DNA of 64,000 nucleotides from Thiobacillus denitrificans DSM 12475 (GCF_000376425.1 NZ_AQWL01000003.1:233215-297214); one strand, 5' to 3'. Counted from the stretch's first letter, positions 52,554 through 63,919 are shown. The notes: generated by a model not told the origin, from the letters alone. Translations and numbers: made by a program.

Positions 52554-53021
52554 TCAAACAGCCAGCGTCATCTTCGATTTTGATGCGCGGCGATCCTGAA
52601 TCACCTTGTCCTTGCATTCGTCCTGCTTGGCCACCAGCGTGGCCAGCGTCACGTTGTCCAGGTAATCGTAAATGTGGGCGTTGAGTCCCGTCCACAAGTC
52701 GTGCGTCAGGCAACGGTGTTCGTCGTGGCAGTTTTCCTTGCCACCGCACTGGGTGGCGTCGATGGGTTCGTCGACGGCACGAATGATGTCGGCCACGCTG
52801 ACATCCGCGAGCGGCCGGGCAAGGTAATAGCCACCGCCCGGGCCGCGCACGCTTTCGACCAACTCATGGCGGCGCAGGCGGCTGAAAAGCTGCTCCAGGT
52901 ACGACAGGGAAATGTCCTGGCGCTCGCTGATTCCGGCCAGCGTCACCGGACTCTTGCCGCCGCGCAGCGCTAGGTCGAGCATGGCGGTAACGGCAAATCG
53001 ACCCTTGGTGGTCAGCCTCAT
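52554..53021 (-). CDS. iscR: Fe-S responsive regulator IscR
   Basis: The 155-residue Rrf2-family repressor has an N-terminal winged helix ([19 protein letters not shown]) and the [2Fe-2S] ligands C-x5-C-x5-C in [13 protein letters not shown] plus H in LTHDLW. Two type-1 IscR sites lie over its own promoter, so it should repress the isc operon when cluster-loaded. Confidence 0.97.
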   Translation of the reverse strand: MRLTTKGRFAVTAMLDLALRGGKSPVTLAGISERQDISLSYLEQLFSRLRRHELVESVRGPGGGYYLARPLADVSVADIIRAVDEPIDATQCGGKENCHDEHRCLTHDLWTGLNAHIYDYLDNVTLATLVAKQDECKDKVIQDRRASKSKMTLAV

Positions 53022-53047
53022 GACTATTCTCCTGAAATTTCATCCGA

Positions 53048-53076
53048 ACTATAAAATACCCGAGCATTTCGGTCAA
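53048..53076 (-). promoter_or_regulatory. Sigma-70 promoter of the isc operon
   Basis: On the minus strand TTGACC (53071-53076) and TATAGT (53048-53053) are separated by 17 bp. The -35 box lies inside the first IscR site, the usual arrangement for repression. The promoter is 27 bp or more upstream of the iscR ATG. Confidence 0.8.
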
Positions 53077-53080
53077 CTAT
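53056..53080 (-). promoter_or_regulatory. IscR type-1 binding site 1
   Basis: The minus strand reads ATAGTTGACCGAAAT then GCTCGGGTAT, 25 bp that match the type-1 consensus ATASYYGACTRWWWYAGTCRRSTAT at all but three positions. It covers the -35 region and spacer of the isc promoter. Confidence 0.85.
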
Positions 53081-53083
53081 TCC

Positions 53084-53108
53084 TTACCCAAGCAATCTAG
53101 TCAACTAT
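53084..53108 (-). promoter_or_regulatory. IscR type-1 binding site 2
   Basis: A second 25-bp match, ATAGTTGACTAGATT then GCTTGGGTAA, lies three bases upstream of site 1 and overlaps the 3' end of cysE. Tandem sites occur at iscR promoters of other bacteria. Confidence 0.75.
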
Positions 53109-53855
53109 TTTATTCAGGTAGTTCGGATCGAAATCGTCAGGCTTGTCCTGCCCCACCGGCATTTCCGCGCCCAGCTTCTGCAACTGCGCCAAAATCAGTT
53201 CCAGCCGATGATCGATGTGGGCGGAATGGTCGATCAGTCCATGGATCGCCTTCACCATCGGGTCGTTCATGTCGGCGGAAATGGCATAGGCCGAGAAACC
53301 CAGCTTTTCCGCCTGCTGGCTACGCTGTTTTTCCGCCGCGCTGTCGAGGATGCGGGCGGGAATGCCCACCGCCGTCGCATTGTCCGGTACGTCCTTCACC
53401 ACCACGGCATTGGAGCCGACGCGTGCGTTGGCGCCGATGGTGATCGGGCCGAGGATCTTGGCGCCCGCCCCCACCACCACGCCGGGCATCAGGGTGGGGT
53501 GGCGCTTGCCCTTGTTCCACGAGGTCCCGCCCAGGGTCACGCCGTGATACAGCGTGCAGTCGTCGCCGATTTCCGCGGTCTCGCCCACCACCACACCCAT
53601 GCCGTGGTCGATGAACACGCGGCGGCCGATGCTGGCGCCGGGATGGATCTCGATGCCGGTGAACCAGCGGCCGAGGTGCGAGGTGAACCGCGCCAGCCAT
53701 TTCCACTCCATGCGCCACAGCTTGTTCGCCAGCCGGTGGATGACGATCGCATGAAAGCCGGGATAGGTGGTGACGACTTCAAACATCGAGCGCGCCGCCG
53801 GGTCGCGGTCGAATACGACGGCGATGTCTTCCTTGAATTTGCTGAGCAGGTTCAT
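53097..53855 (-). CDS. cysE: Serine O-acetyltransferase
   Basis: The 252-residue enzyme makes O-acetylserine for cysteine synthesis. It has [14 protein letters not shown] and a left-handed beta-helix of hexapeptide repeats ([32 protein letters not shown], then [32 protein letters not shown]). It lies just upstream of iscR, linking cysteine supply to Fe-S assembly. Confidence 0.96.
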   Translation of the reverse strand: MNLLSKFKEDIAVVFDRDPAARSMFEVVTTYPGFHAIVIHRLANKLWRMEWKWLARFTSHLGRWFTGIEIHPGASIGRRVFIDHGMGVVVGETAEIGDDCTLYHGVTLGGTSWNKGKRHPTLMPGVVVGAGAKILGPITIGANARVGSNAVVVKDVPDNATAVGIPARILDSAAEKQRSQQAEKLGFSAYAISADMNDPMVKAIHGLIDHSAHIDHRLELILAQLQKLGAEMPVGQDKPDDFDPNYLNKIVD

Positions 53856-53891
53856 GCGCTAGAGGATGCTGTTTCCGGGTAACTTGGTCAA

Positions 53892-54659
53892 TTATTGGAC
53901 ATCGGGATTCCGCGCCTTGACCGCCGCCTGTTTCGCCTCCTGCGCCGCGGTCAGGATTCCGCGCAGGATGTTCACTTCTTCCTTCGCCAGCCGGGTGCGC
54001 GCGAATAGCCGCCGCAGCTTCAGCATCAGCTTGCCGGGCGAGCCGCGGTTCAAGAATTCCAGTTCGGCCAGCGCGGTTTCCAGGTGGCCGTAAAACTTCT
54101 CCGTCTCGTCACCCGTCGCCGCATCGATATCCGGCTGCGGCCAGCTCGCATGCCGCAGCCAGGCCTGACGGGTCTCGTAACTCAACACCTGCACCGCCGC
54201 CGCCAGGTTGAGCGAACTGTAGTCGGGGTTGGCGGCGATCGTCACCAGCCCCTGGCACAAGCTCAGCTCCTCGTTCGACAGCCCGCTGGTTTCGTTGCCG
54301 AACACCAGGGCCACCGGGCCGGCTTGTGCTTCGGTCAGCAAGCGGGCGGACGCCTCGGGCGGCGTCAGCACTTCGGCCACGATATCGCGCCGGCGTGCCG
54401 ACACGCCCAGCGCCAGGGTGGTGTCGGCCAGTGCTTCGGCCAGCGTGGCGCACACCCTCGCCCGCGTCAGCAGGTCGGTCGCGCCCGAGGCCATGGCGTC
54501 GGCCTGGCTGTTGGGAAAGATGGCCGGATCGACCAGAACCAGCTGCGCCAGCCCCATCGTCTTCATCGCACGCGCCGCCGCGCCGATATTGCCCGGGTGG
54601 CTGGTGCGCGTCAGCACGATGCGAATATTGGCGAGAAGTTTCGGGTCTGACAGGGTCAT
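53892..54659 (-). CDS. trmJ: tRNA (cytidine/uridine-2'-O-)-methyltransferase TrmJ
   Basis: The 255-residue SPOUT methyltransferase modifies position 32 of tRNAs. [43 protein letters not shown] and [16 protein letters not shown] are the three SPOUT motifs that form the knotted SAM site. The ATG at 54657-54659 is chosen; the frame is open far upstream. It is divergent from suhB with a 45-bp gap. Confidence 0.95.
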   Translation of the reverse strand: MTLSDPKLLANIRIVLTRTSHPGNIGAAARAMKTMGLAQLVLVDPAIFPNSQADAMASGATDLLTRARVCATLAEALADTTLALGVSARRRDIVAEVLTPPEASARLLTEAQAGPVALVFGNETSGLSNEELSLCQGLVTIAANPDYSSLNLAAAVQVLSYETRQAWLRHASWPQPDIDAATGDETEKFYGHLETALAELEFLNRGSPGKLMLKLRRLFARTRLAKEEVNILRGILTAAQEAKQAAVKARNPDVQ

Positions 54660-54704
54660 CAAGTAAAATGGCGAGTTCGTTCTTTGAATCGTTTGCCAGA
54701 CATC

Positions 54705-55511
54705 ATGCATCCCATGCTCAATACGGCGGTGAAAGCCGCCCGCAAGGCGGGGGCGATCATCAATCGCGCCTCGCTCGACCTCGACCAGCTCACCGTGCGC
54801 AGCAAGCAGGATCGCGATTACGTCAGCGAAGTCGACCAGATGGCCGAGCGCGCCATCATCGAAACCCTGCTCGACGCCTATCCAAATCATGGGATTTTAG
54901 CAGAGGAGTCCGGCGCGGCCGACGCCAGGAACGGCGAGGATTACCAGTGGATCATCGACCCGCTCGACGGCACCACCAATTTCCTCCATGGCCTGCAGCA
55001 ATATTCGGTCTCCATCGCGCTCAGGCACAAGGGCCAGATCACCCAGGCCGTGGTGTACGACCCCGCCCGCAACGAGCTTTTTACTGCCAGCCGCGGCCGC
55101 GGTGCCTATCTCAACGAGCGCCGCATCCGCGCCAGCAAACGCAGCAAACTCTCCGAATGCCTGATCGGCACCGGCTTCCCCTTCCGCGATTTCAGCTTCG
55201 CCGAGGCCTACATCAACATGTTCCGCGACATGATGCACGCCACCTCCGGCCTGCGCCGCCCCGGCTCCGCTGCGCTCGATCTCGCTTATGTCGGCTGCGG
55301 CCGCTATGACGGCTTCTGGGAGATGCGCCTGCAGCCCTGGGATCTTGCCGCCGGCAGCCTGATCGCACAGGAATCCGGCGCGCTGGTCGGCAATTTCATG
55401 GGCGACGAGGGCTTTCTCGAATCCGGCAACATCGTCGCCGCCAGCCCGAAAGTCTTCGCTCAGATGCTGCAGATTCTCGCGCCGCATTTGCCACCCGAAC
55501 TGAAAATCTGA
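54705..55511 (+). CDS. suhB: Inositol-1-monophosphatase SuhB
   Basis: The 268-residue phosphatase has the metal-binding motifs LAEESG ([12 protein letters not shown]), [15 protein letters not shown] and [18 protein letters not shown]. SuhB also acts in rRNA antitermination and processing. The ATG at 54705 is preferred over a TTG at 54684. Confidence 0.96.
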   Translation: MHPMLNTAVKAARKAGAIINRASLDLDQLTVRSKQDRDYVSEVDQMAERAIIETLLDAYPNHGILAEESGAADARNGEDYQWIIDPLDGTTNFLHGLQQYSVSIALRHKGQITQAVVYDPARNELFTASRGRGAYLNERRIRASKRSKLSECLIGTGFPFRDFSFAEAYINMFRDMMHATSGLRRPGSAALDLAYVGCGRYDGFWEMRLQPWDLAAGSLIAQESGALVGNFMGDEGFLESGNIVAASPKVFAQMLQILAPHLPPELKI

Positions 55512-55530
55512 TCCAAACGTCCGTCCCTCC

Positions 55531-58104
55531 ATGTCGATCGCCAAGGAGCCCACTGCCCACACCCCGATGATGCAGCAGTACCTGGGCATCAAGGCGCAGC
55601 ATCCGGACATGCTGCTGTTCTACCGCATGGGCGATTTTTACGAGCTGTTTTTCGACGACGCCGAGAAAGCCGCGCGCCTGTTGAACATCACGCTCACCAC
55701 ACGCGGCGCCTCGGCCGGTGCGCCGATCAAGATGGCCGGCGTGCCCTACCACAGCGCCGAGCAGTACCTGGCGCGGCTGCTGAAGCTGGGCGAATCGGTG
55801 GTGATCGCCGAACAGGTGGGCGATCCGGCCGCCAGCAAGGGGCCGGTGGAACGGCAGGTGTCGCGCATCGTGACGCCAGGCACCCTGACGGATTCGGGCC
55901 TGCTGGACGAGACGCGCGACACGCTGATTCTGGCGCTCGCCCCCGGCGGCAAGCTTGATGCGGCGACGCTCGGCGTCGCCTGGCTCAACCTTGCCGCCGG
56001 GCGCTTCCAGGTCAGCGAGACAAGCCCCGCGGCCCTGCCCGCCCTGCTGGCGCGAGTGCGGCCGGCGGAAATCCTGGCGCCCGATGATTTCATGCTTGAA
56101 GGCGCCCCTTGCGCGGTGCGCCGGCTGGCGCCGTGGCAGTTCGACGCGGCAGGCGCGGAAACCCGGCTGGCGCAGCAATTCGGCAGCCGCGATCTTGCCG
56201 GCTTCGGCGTGGCCGACCTGCCGCTGGCCATCGCCGCAGCGGGCGCCCTGCTCGACTACATCCAGACCACCCAGCGCACCGCGCTGCCGCATATCCAGGC
56301 GATTCGCGCCGAACGCGACAGCGACTACGTACAGCTCGACGCCGCCACGCGGCGCAACCTGGAGCTCACCGAAACGCTGCGCGGCGAAGCGGCACCCACC
56401 CTGCTGTCGGTGCTCGACACCACCGCCACCGGCATGGGAACGCGATTGCTCAGGCACTGGCTGCACCATCCGCTGCGCGACCGTGAAATACTGATGCGGC
56501 GGCGCGATGCCATCGGCGTGCTGGCCGAGCTGCCGGAAACCGTGGTTTCCCTCAGCCAACTGCTGAAAGGCTGCGCCGACGTCGAACGTATCAGCGGGCG
56601 CATCGCGTTGAAGAACGCACGCCCGCGCGATCTCTCCGGCCTGCGCGACACCCTGGCGCTCTTGCCCGAACTCGCCGCCGCGCTGCCCGGCGACCATGCA
56701 CGCCTGTCGGCGCTGCAGGCGGCGCTCGCTGCGCGTCCCGACCTGCATGTCCTGCTCGCCCGCGCCGTCCAGCCGGAGCCCGCCAGCGTGCTGCGCGAGG
56801 GCGGCGTGATCGCCGACGGCTACGATGCCGAGCTCGACGAACTGCGCGCGCTGACGCGCGACGCCGGCGCCTTCCTGCTGGAACTGGAAAAACGCGAACG
56901 CGAACGCTCCGGCATCGGCACCCTCAAGGTCGAATACAACAAGGTGCACGGCTTCTACATCGAGGTCAGCCGCGCGCAGGCGGACAATGTCCCCGGCGAC
57001 TACCGCCGTCGCCAGACGCTGAAGAACGCCGAACGCTACATCACGCCGGAACTGAAAACCTTCGAGGACAAGGCGCTGTCGGCGCAGGATCGTGCGCTGG
57101 CGCGCGAGAAAGCGCTGTTCGAGGCACTGCTCGACACGCTCACGCCGCACGTCCCCGCCCTGCTGTCGATTGCAGCAGCGCTCGCCGAGATCGACGTGCT
57201 GGCAAGCCAGGCCGAGCGCGCGGATACGCTCGGCCTGTGCGCGCCCGACTACAGCAGCGAACCCGGCATCGTCATCCGCGGCGGCCGTCATCCGGTGGTC
57301 GAGGCGCAGGTCGAGCACTTCATCCCCAACGACGCCGCACTCAGCCGCAGCCGCCAGATGCTGCTGATCACCGGCCCCAACATGGGCGGCAAATCGACCT
57401 ATATGCGGCAGGTGGCACTGGTGACGCTGCTGGCCTGCTGCGGCCTGTGGGTGCCCGCCAGCTCAGCGAAAATCGGCGACATCGACCAGATCTTCACCCG
57501 CATCGGCGCATCCGATGATCTGGCCGGCGGACGTTCGACCTTCATGGTCGAGATGACCGAGACCGCGCACATCCTGCACAACGCCAGCGCCAGCAGCCTG
57601 GTGCTGCTGGACGAAATCGGCCGCGGCACCTCGACTTTCGACGGCCTCGCGCTGGCGTGGGCGGTGGCGCGCCATCTGGTCGCCGCGACCCGCGCCTTCA
57701 CCCTGTTCGCCACCCATTACTTCGAGCTGACCCAGCTCGCCAACGAATTCAAGCAGCTCGTCAACGTGCACCTCGACGCCAAGGAACACGGCGCCGGCCT
57801 GGTGTTCCTGCATGCGGTCGAGGACGGTCCGGCCTCGCAAAGCTACGGCATCCAGGTCGCGCGCCTGGCCGGCGTACCAAGCCCGGTGATCGTGGCAGCG
57901 CGACGTCACCTGCGCGAACTCGAGGACGCCCAGCTGCAGCCCGGACCGCAGGGCGACCTGTTCGCCGCCCATCTGCCCAGCGACGAACCCCCGCCCCATC
58001 CCGCGCTCGACCAGCTGCGCGAGCTCGATCCTGACACGCTTACGCCGAAGGCGGCGCTGGACATGCTCTACGCGTTGAAAGCCATGACCGGCACGACACC
58101 ATGA
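55531..58104 (+). CDS. mutS: DNA mismatch repair protein MutS
   Basis: The 857-residue protein recognises mismatches. [19 protein letters not shown] holds the Phe-x-Glu mismatch-reading motif, and [16 protein letters not shown] with [22 protein letters not shown] and [12 protein letters not shown] make up the ATPase. All domains are present and the C-terminal extension is normal. Its stop overlaps the next gene (ATGA). Confidence 0.98.
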   Translation: MSIAKEPTAHTPMMQQYLGIKAQHPDMLLFYRMGDFYELFFDDAEKAARLLNITLTTRGASAGAPIKMAGVPYHSAEQYLARLLKLGESVVIAEQVGDPAASKGPVERQVSRIVTPGTLTDSGLLDETRDTLILALAPGGKLDAATLGVAWLNLAAGRFQVSETSPAALPALLARVRPAEILAPDDFMLEGAPCAVRRLAPWQFDAAGAETRLAQQFGSRDLAGFGVADLPLAIAAAGALLDYIQTTQRTALPHIQAIRAERDSDYVQLDAATRRNLELTETLRGEAAPTLLSVLDTTATGMGTRLLRHWLHHPLRDREILMRRRDAIGVLAELPETVVSLSQLLKGCADVERISGRIALKNARPRDLSGLRDTLALLPELAAALPGDHARLSALQAALAARPDLHVLLARAVQPEPASVLREGGVIADGYDAELDELRALTRDAGAFLLELEKRERERSGIGTLKVEYNKVHGFYIEVSRAQADNVPGDYRRRQTLKNAERYITPELKTFEDKALSAQDRALAREKALFEALLDTLTPHVPALLSIAAALAEIDVLASQAERADTLGLCAPDYSSEPGIVIRGGRHPVVEAQVEHFIPNDAALSRSRQMLLITGPNMGGKSTYMRQVALVTLLACCGLWVPASSAKIGDIDQIFTRIGASDDLAGGRSTFMVEMTETAHILHNASASSLVLLDEIGRGTSTFDGLALAWAVARHLVAATRAFTLFATHYFELTQLANEFKQLVNVHLDAKEHGAGLVFLHAVEDGPASQSYGIQVARLAGVPSPVIVAARRHLRELEDAQLQPGPQGDLFAAHLPSDEPPPHPALDQLRELDPDTLTPKAALDMLYALKAMTGTTP

Positions 58105-58370
58105 AAACCCTGCGACTCGACACCCACGAACTTGGCCTCGACTTCAACGCCGCGTTGAAGCTGGCGACCACCCTGGCACAGCAACAGCTGGGCGATGAAA
58201 CGATGCTATTGAGCTGGTATGACCGAGAACGCGATCTTGAATCCCCCGCCGGCGTGAGCGAATGCCACGAAGGCTGCGCCACCAAGGGCTCGTGGGATTA
58301 CGCATTGAACCGTGGCGCGCGGCTGGCGGTGGAGTTCGATTCCGGCCGCTTCTTTTTCTGTTTTCTTTAG
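58101..58370 (+). CDS. Small conserved-type protein coupled to mutS (AF1514-like)
   Basis: The 89-residue protein begins [42 protein letters not shown] and contains [29 protein letters not shown]. It resembles small AF1514-type proteins of unknown function with two conserved Cys, but this is from memory of the motif and is uncertain. It overlaps mutS by 4 bp and ends in overlapping stop codons with the convergent S4 gene (TTAG at 58367-58370). Confidence 0.65.
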   Translation: MKTLRLDTHELGLDFNAALKLATTLAQQQLGDETMLLSWYDRERDLESPAGVSECHEGCATKGSWDYALNRGARLAVEFDSGRFFFCFL

Positions 58371-58591
58371 GCTCGGGCCGGCAGAACCCTGAGCGTCTGC
58401 CCGAGGCAGGCCACCGTTTGGCCGGCACGGATTTTCGCCGTCTTGCGGCTTTCCGGCTGGCCGTCAACGGTCACGTCGCCGTTGGCGATCATCAGCTTGC
58501 CCTGGCCGCCGCTGTCGGCAATGCCGGTGAGTTTGAGCAGGTCGCATAGCGCGACGTGTTCGGTACGCAAGGTGAATTCAATCGTGGCCAC
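58367..58591 (-). CDS. S4-domain RNA-binding protein (YbcJ-like)
   Basis: The 74-residue protein has an S4 fold: TEHVALCDLLKLTGIADSGGQGKLMIANGDVTVDGQPESRKTAKI. It resembles YbcJ of E. coli. A GTG at 58589-58591 is the likely start, just after the DUF2818 stop; another GTG nine codons upstream would overlap that gene. Confidence 0.85.
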   Translation of the reverse strand: MATIEFTLRTEHVALCDLLKLTGIADSGGQGKLMIANGDVTVDGQPESRKTAKIRAGQTVACLGQTLRVLPARA

Positions 58592-58596
58592 GCCGC

Positions 58597-58899
58597 CTAC
58601 GCCCCGCGCCGCCGCCACAGATAGCGGTAGACGAATCCCGGATAGGCAAACACCACGAACAGCGCGGCATTGATCGCGTAGAACTCCCAGTTCTGCTTGT
58701 GGACGTCGCCGAGCTTGCCTTCCAGCAACAGCGCGATGCCGCCGATCACAAAAAACAGGACCACCAGCTCCAGCAGCTGCCAGGAAAAGGCCTTGCTGCC
58801 CGACCTGGGACGAACGACGAAAAAAATGCGCCTGGACAGAAACGGCAGGTTGGCCGCGACAAAGGCCAGAATCAACAACAGGGAAGTGGAAAAATTCAC
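58597..58899 (-). CDS. DUF2818 membrane protein
   Basis: The 100-residue protein has three helices and reads SLLLILAFVAANLPFLSRRIF, then WQLLELVVLFFVIGGIALLLEGKLG and HKQNWEFYAINAALFVVFAYPGFVYRYLW. This family is regularly found right after nuoN in betaproteobacteria; a link to complex I is inferred from that. The start codon is GTG. Confidence 0.88.
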   Translation of the reverse strand: MNFSTSLLLILAFVAANLPFLSRRIFFVVRPRSGSKAFSWQLLELVVLFFVIGGIALLLEGKLGDVHKQNWEFYAINAALFVVFAYPGFVYRYLWRRRGA

Positions 58900-58955
58900 A
58901 ATGGTTCCGGAAGCGGATGATGCCGGAGCACAGACCTGCTCCGGCGTGATTTAGT

Positions 58956-60401
58956 TCAGAAAGACGCGCCGATGGCGTGCACGCATATCGCCATCAGCGG
59001 TTGCGGCAGGATGCCGAGCGCCAGAATGGCCAGGCCGTTGGCCGACATGATGAGACGGGCATCGGGGCTGGCAACGATCGGCGCGGTATCGTGCGGCGCA
59101 TCGAAATACATCAGCTTGACGATGCGCAGGTAGTAGAACGCACCGACCAGCGAGAGCAGGACTGCCACCACCGCCAGCCACACGTAGCCGATTTCAACGA
59201 CCGCCTGCAGCACGGCGAGCTTGGCATAGAAGCCCACCGCGGGCGGAATGCCTGCCATCGAGAACATCAAGAGCAGCATCAGGAAAGCCAGCCACGGGCT
59301 GCGGCGGTTGAGTCCCCTGAAATCGTCGAGCTGGTCGGCTTCGAAGCCGGCGCGCGACAGCAGCAGGATCATGCCGAAGCCGCCCAGGCTCATCAGCGCA
59401 TACACCAGCACGTAGAACATCGCGCTGCCATAGCCGCTCTGCGACCCCGCCAGGATGCCCAGCAGCATGAACCCCATGTGCGAGATCGTCGAATAGGCGA
59501 ACATGCGCTTGAGGTTGCTCTGCGCGATAGCGGCGATGTTGCCCACAGCCATCGACAGCACCGCCAGGATCACCAGCATGTCGCGCCATTCCGCCACCTG
59601 CGACTCCAGTCCCTGGCCGAGGATACGCACCGCAAAGGCGAACGCGGCAATCTTGGGCGCGCTGCCGATGAACAGCGTCATCGCAGTCGGCGCACCATGA
59701 TAGACGTCGGGCACCCACATGTGGAACGGCACCGCACCCAGTTTGAACGCCACGCCGGCGACGATGAAGACGATGCCGAATACCAGCGGAATGCGCAGGT
59801 CGGTGCCGTCGGAAAGCATCTGCGCCATGTCGCCCAGCGCCAGCGAACCGGTGACGCCGTAGACCATCGACATGCCGTAGAGCAGCATGCCCGACGCCAG
59901 CGCCCCCAGCACGAAATATTTCATCGCCGCCTCGGTCGCCATGCTGGAATCGCGCTGCAGCGCAACCATGGCATACAGCGATAGCGACAGCAGTTCGAGG
60001 CCAAGATACAGGGTGAGGAAATGGCTGGCCGACACCATCACCATCATGCCCAGCAGCGCGAACAGCGACAGCACGAAGAACTCGCCCTTGTAGAGCCCGC
60101 GCTCGCGCAGATAGTCGCGCGAATATACCAGCACCGCCGCGACGGTCAGGTAGAGGAACAGCTTCAGCACGTCGGCCAGCGGATCGTCGATGAAGAGACC
60201 GCCGAGCGCCAGCACCGGCATGGTCGAGAAATCGCGCACGGTGAGGAAAGCCGCACCCGCCAGCGTGACGAGCGACAACACATAGGCGATGGTGCGCTTG
60301 CCGTCATCGACTGCGGCATCGATCACTAGGATCAGCGAGACCATCGCCAGCACGAAGATCTCGGGCAGCGCGGGTGCAAATTGAATGAGGGAATCGCGCA
60401 T
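58956..60401 (-). CDS. nuoN: NADH-quinone oxidoreductase subunit N
   Basis: The 481-residue antiporter-like subunit has about 14 helices. [20 protein letters not shown] with the key Glu, [21 protein letters not shown] and [13 protein letters not shown] are conserved. It forms part of the proton-pumping arm of complex I. Confidence 0.97.
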   Translation of the reverse strand: MRDSLIQFAPALPEIFVLAMVSLILVIDAAVDDGKRTIAYVLSLVTLAGAAFLTVRDFSTMPVLALGGLFIDDPLADVLKLFLYLTVAAVLVYSRDYLRERGLYKGEFFVLSLFALLGMMVMVSASHFLTLYLGLELLSLSLYAMVALQRDSSMATEAAMKYFVLGALASGMLLYGMSMVYGVTGSLALGDMAQMLSDGTDLRIPLVFGIVFIVAGVAFKLGAVPFHMWVPDVYHGAPTAMTLFIGSAPKIAAFAFAVRILGQGLESQVAEWRDMLVILAVLSMAVGNIAAIAQSNLKRMFAYSTISHMGFMLLGILAGSQSGYGSAMFYVLVYALMSLGGFGMILLLSRAGFEADQLDDFRGLNRRSPWLAFLMLLLMFSMAGIPPAVGFYAKLAVLQAVVEIGYVWLAVVAVLLSLVGAFYYLRIVKLMYFDAPHDTAPIVASPDARLIMSANGLAILALGILPQPLMAICVHAIGASF

Positions 60402-60410
60402 TTCGGAACC

Positions 60411-61901
60411 TTAAGGCAGTTTGCTTTGGGCGACGTGCGCCAACAGGTCGATCACCGACACGTGCATCACATCGGTGAAAGGCTTGGGATACAGGCCCAT
60501 GCCCAATACGCAGACGGCGAGCACGCCCAGCAGCAGGATCTCGCGCGCACCGATGTCGCGCATCGCTTCGACCTTCGGGTTGGTGACACTGCCGAACACT
60601 ACCCGCTTGTACATCCACAGCGTGTAGGCCGCACCGGTGATCAGCGTGGTGGCGGCGATGAGGGCATACCAGAAATTGACCTGGGTGGCCGCCATGATGA
60701 CCATGAACTCGCCGACGAAACCGCTGGTGGCAGGCAGCCCCGCATTGGCCATGGCGAACAGCATGAAGAAGGCGGCAAATACCGGCATCTTGCTGGCCAG
60801 GCCGCCATAATCCTTGATCTGCCGCGAGTGCAGGCGGTCATACATCACCCCGATGCAGAGAAACAGCGCCGCCGACACGAAGCCGTGCGAGATCATCTGC
60901 ACCAACCCGCCTTCCCAACCGAGCGGGTTGAACAGAAAAAAACCGAGGGTGACGAAGCCCATGTGGGCGATCGACGAATAGGCAATGAGTTTCTTCATGT
61001 CGGCCTGCACCAGCGCGACCAGGCCGATATAGACGACCGCGATCAGCGACAGCATGATGACGAACCAGGCGAGCTCGTGGCTGGCGTCCGGCAGGATCGG
61101 CAGGATGAAGCGCAGGAAGCCGTAGGCACCGACCTTCAGCGTGATTGCCGCCAGCACCACCGAGCCGCCGGTAGGCGCCTCGACGTGGGCGTCGGGCAGC
61201 CAGGTATGCACCGGCCACATCGGCACCTTGACCCCGAACGCCAGCAGGAAGGCGAAGAACATCAGCGTCTGCGCGGTCATCCCGAGCGTGGTGGCGTGCC
61301 AGGTCTGGATGTCGAAGCTGCCGCCGGACTGGAAATACAGATAGATCATCGACACCAGCATCAGCAGCGAGCCGAGCAGGGTGTAGAGGAAGAACTTGAT
61401 CGCGGCATACACGCGGTTCGGCCCGCCCCATACGCCAATGATCAGATACAGCGGGATCAGCATGCCTTCGAAGAAGACATAGAACAGGATGCCGTCGAGC
61501 GCCGCGAAGACACCGTTGATGAGGCCGGACATGATGAGGAAGGCCGCCATGTACTGCGCCACCTTGTCCTGGATCACCTGCCAGCCGGCGATGACCACCA
61601 GCACCGTGATGAAGCTGTTCAACAGGATCAGCGGCATCGAAATACCGTCGACGCCGAGATGGTAGAAGGCGTTGATCACGGGAATCCATTCCCGCTTTTC
61701 GACGAACTGCATCGCCGAGGTGCCGGTGTCGAATCCGCTGACCAGCGGGAACGCAACGATCAGTCCCAGCAGCGCACCGGCCAGCGCGATCCAGCGTGCC
61801 AGCGGCGCGTTGCGGTCGGAACCGGTGGCAAGCACCACCACCCCGGCCAGAATCGGCACCCAGATGACGAGAGAAAGAATCGATTGTCCGAACATGGGCA
61901 T
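60411..61901 (-). CDS. nuoM: NADH-quinone oxidoreductase subunit M
   Basis: The 496-residue subunit has YVFFEGMLIPLYLIIGVWGG, KVPMWPVHTWLPDAHVEAPTGGS and AYSSIAHMGFVTLGFF, all characteristic. A second ATG two codons in (61895) is an equally possible start. It is nine bases upstream of nuoN. Confidence 0.97.
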   Translation of the reverse strand: MPMFGQSILSLVIWVPILAGVVVLATGSDRNAPLARWIALAGALLGLIVAFPLVSGFDTGTSAMQFVEKREWIPVINAFYHLGVDGISMPLILLNSFITVLVVIAGWQVIQDKVAQYMAAFLIMSGLINGVFAALDGILFYVFFEGMLIPLYLIIGVWGGPNRVYAAIKFFLYTLLGSLLMLVSMIYLYFQSGGSFDIQTWHATTLGMTAQTLMFFAFLLAFGVKVPMWPVHTWLPDAHVEAPTGGSVVLAAITLKVGAYGFLRFILPILPDASHELAWFVIMLSLIAVVYIGLVALVQADMKKLIAYSSIAHMGFVTLGFFLFNPLGWEGGLVQMISHGFVSAALFLCIGVMYDRLHSRQIKDYGGLASKMPVFAAFFMLFAMANAGLPATSGFVGEFMVIMAATQVNFWYALIAATTLITGAAYTLWMYKRVVFGSVTNPKVEAMRDIGAREILLLGVLAVCVLGMGLYPKPFTDVMHVSVIDLLAHVAQSKLP

Positions 61902-61921
61902 GGGATTTTAATTAGGCACGG

Positions 61922-63919
61922 CTAGTTGAGCCGCGCGAACCAGGTCACCAGGGCAAACACCCCGATCAGCATGGCAAACGCGTAGTGGTAGATGTAACCG
62001 GACTGGAAGGCCTTGGCCAGGCGCGAGAAGCGTTCGACCAGGTACGCCGAGCCGTTGACGAAGAAACCGTCGATCACATTCTGGTCGCCGCGCCGCCACA
62101 GGCCGCCGCCGAGCGCGCGGGCGCCCTTGGCGAACAGCCAGCTGTAGAGTTCATCAAACCAGTATTTGTTGAGCAGCATCCGGTACAGGAACTTGAAACG
62201 CTGCGCCATGGCCGCCGGAATATCCGGGCGCTTGAGATAGAAGAATGCCGACAGCCCCACTCCTGTCACCGCCAGCCAGAACGGCAGCGTCGTCACCGCG
62301 TGCAGCCCCATCGCCAGCGCGCCATGAAAATGCTGGTTGAGTTCGTTCATCACCGGGTGGCGGTCGGCGACATAGACCGCATTGCCAAAAAAGTCGCCGT
62401 ACAGCATCGGTTCGATAGTCATGTAGCCGATCGCCAGCGAGGGCAGTGCCAGTGCAAGCAAGGGCCCGGTGATCACCCACGGGGTTTCGTGCGGCGTCTC
62501 GCCATGATGCCCGGCATGATGCGCGTCGGGTTCGTTGCCGTGGGCGTGCCCCTGCCGGAAGCGCTCCTTGCCGTGGAAGACGAGGAAATACATGCGGAAG
62601 GAATAGAAGGCAGTGACGAACACGCCGATCAGTACCGCCCAGTAGGCAAAATCAGCCACCGGCAGGTGCGACAGCTTGGCCGCCTCGATGATGGTTTCCT
62701 TGGAATAGAAGCCAGACAGGAACGGGGTGCCGATCAGCGCCAGCGACCCGATCAGCGAAGTGATCCAGGTGATCGGCATGTACTTCTTCAGGCCGCCCAT
62801 GTAGCGGATGTCCTGGTTGTGGTGCAGGGCGATGATGACGCTGCCGGCGGCAAGGAACAGCAGCGCCTTGAAGAAGGCATGCGTCATCAGGTGGAACACC
62901 GCGACCGAATAGGCCGAAGCACCGAGTGCCACCGTCATGTAGCCGAGTTGCGACAGCGTCGAATAGGCGATCACCCGCTTGATGTCGTTCTGCACGATGC
63001 CGAGGAGGCCCATGAACAGCGCGGTGATCGCGCCGATCACCATGATGAAGGAGAGCGCCACGTCGGACAGTTCATACAGCGGCGACATGCGCGCGACCAT
63101 GAAGATGCCGGCGGTCACCATGGTCGCGGCGTGGATCAGCGCGGAGATCGGGGTCGGGCCTTCCATCGAGTCGGGCAGCCAGACGTGCAGCGGGAATTGC
63201 GCCGACTTGCCCATCGCGCCAATGAATAGGAGGATGCCGATCACGGTCATCAGCATCCACGGCGTGTCGAACCAGATCGTGATCGTTTCGTTCGCAAGCG
63301 AAGGCGCCCTGGCGAACACCGTGGCGTAGTCGAGCGAGCCGAAATGCGCCAGCACCAGGCCGATGCCGAGGATGAAGCCGAAATCGCCGACACGGTTGAC
63401 CAGGAAGGCCTTGAGGTTGGCGTAGATCGCGGTCTCCTTGGTGTACCAGAAGCCGATCAGCAGGTAGGACACCAGGCCGACCGCTTCCCAGCCGAAGAAC
63501 AGCTGCAGGAAGTTGTTGCTCATCACCAGCATCAGCATCGAGAAGGTGAACAGCGAGATGTAGCTGAAGAAGCGCTGATAGCCCGGATCGTCGTGCATAT
63601 AGCCGATGGTGTAAATATGCACCATCAGCGAGACGAAGGTAACGACTAGCATCATCATCGCGGTGAGCGCATCGATCAGGAAGCCGACCTCCAGCCGCAG
63701 GTCGCCAAGGACCATCCAGGTGTAGACCGTGCCGTTGAAAGTGTGCCCGGCCAGCACGTCCTGGAACACCAGCACCGAGGCGATCAGCGACACCGTCACG
63801 CCGGCGATGGTGGCCAGATGCGCGCCGGTGCGGCCGACCCATTTGCCGAACAGGCCGGCGATGATGGCCCCGGCGAGGGGTGCCAGCGGCACGATGAGAT
63901 AGAGCATCTGCATGTCCAT
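61922..63919 (-). CDS. nuoL: NADH-quinone oxidoreductase subunit L
   Basis: The 665-residue subunit has FFGWEAVGLVSYLLIGFWY, SAQFPLHVWLPDSMEGPTPISALIHAATMV and the long C-terminal region that spans NuoM and NuoN in complex I. A His-rich loop (HGNEPDAHHAGHHGE, near residues 465-480) lies between helices. It is 20 bases upstream of nuoM. Confidence 0.97.
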   Translation of the reverse strand: MDMQMLYLIVPLAPLAGAIIAGLFGKWVGRTGAHLATIAGVTVSLIASVLVFQDVLAGHTFNGTVYTWMVLGDLRLEVGFLIDALTAMMMLVVTFVSLMVHIYTIGYMHDDPGYQRFFSYISLFTFSMLMLVMSNNFLQLFFGWEAVGLVSYLLIGFWYTKETAIYANLKAFLVNRVGDFGFILGIGLVLAHFGSLDYATVFARAPSLANETITIWFDTPWMLMTVIGILLFIGAMGKSAQFPLHVWLPDSMEGPTPISALIHAATMVTAGIFMVARMSPLYELSDVALSFIMVIGAITALFMGLLGIVQNDIKRVIAYSTLSQLGYMTVALGASAYSVAVFHLMTHAFFKALLFLAAGSVIIALHHNQDIRYMGGLKKYMPITWITSLIGSLALIGTPFLSGFYSKETIIEAAKLSHLPVADFAYWAVLIGVFVTAFYSFRMYFLVFHGKERFRQGHAHGNEPDAHHAGHHGETPHETPWVITGPLLALALPSLAIGYMTIEPMLYGDFFGNAVYVADRHPVMNELNQHFHGALAMGLHAVTTLPFWLAVTGVGLSAFFYLKRPDIPAAMAQRFKFLYRMLLNKYWFDELYSWLFAKGARALGGGLWRRGDQNVIDGFFVNGSAYLVERFSRLAKAFQSGYIYHYAFAMLIGVFALVTWFARLN

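Noticed and set aside
55396-57318. 640-residue open frame on the minus strand
   Set aside because: It is the antisense of suhB/mutS. The composition is Arg/Gln/Ala-rich without homology, typical of antisense frames at high GC.
60381-61925. 514-residue His/Gln/Asp-rich open frame on the plus strand
   Set aside because: Antisense of nuoM. Its composition mirrors hydrophobic codons of the membrane protein.
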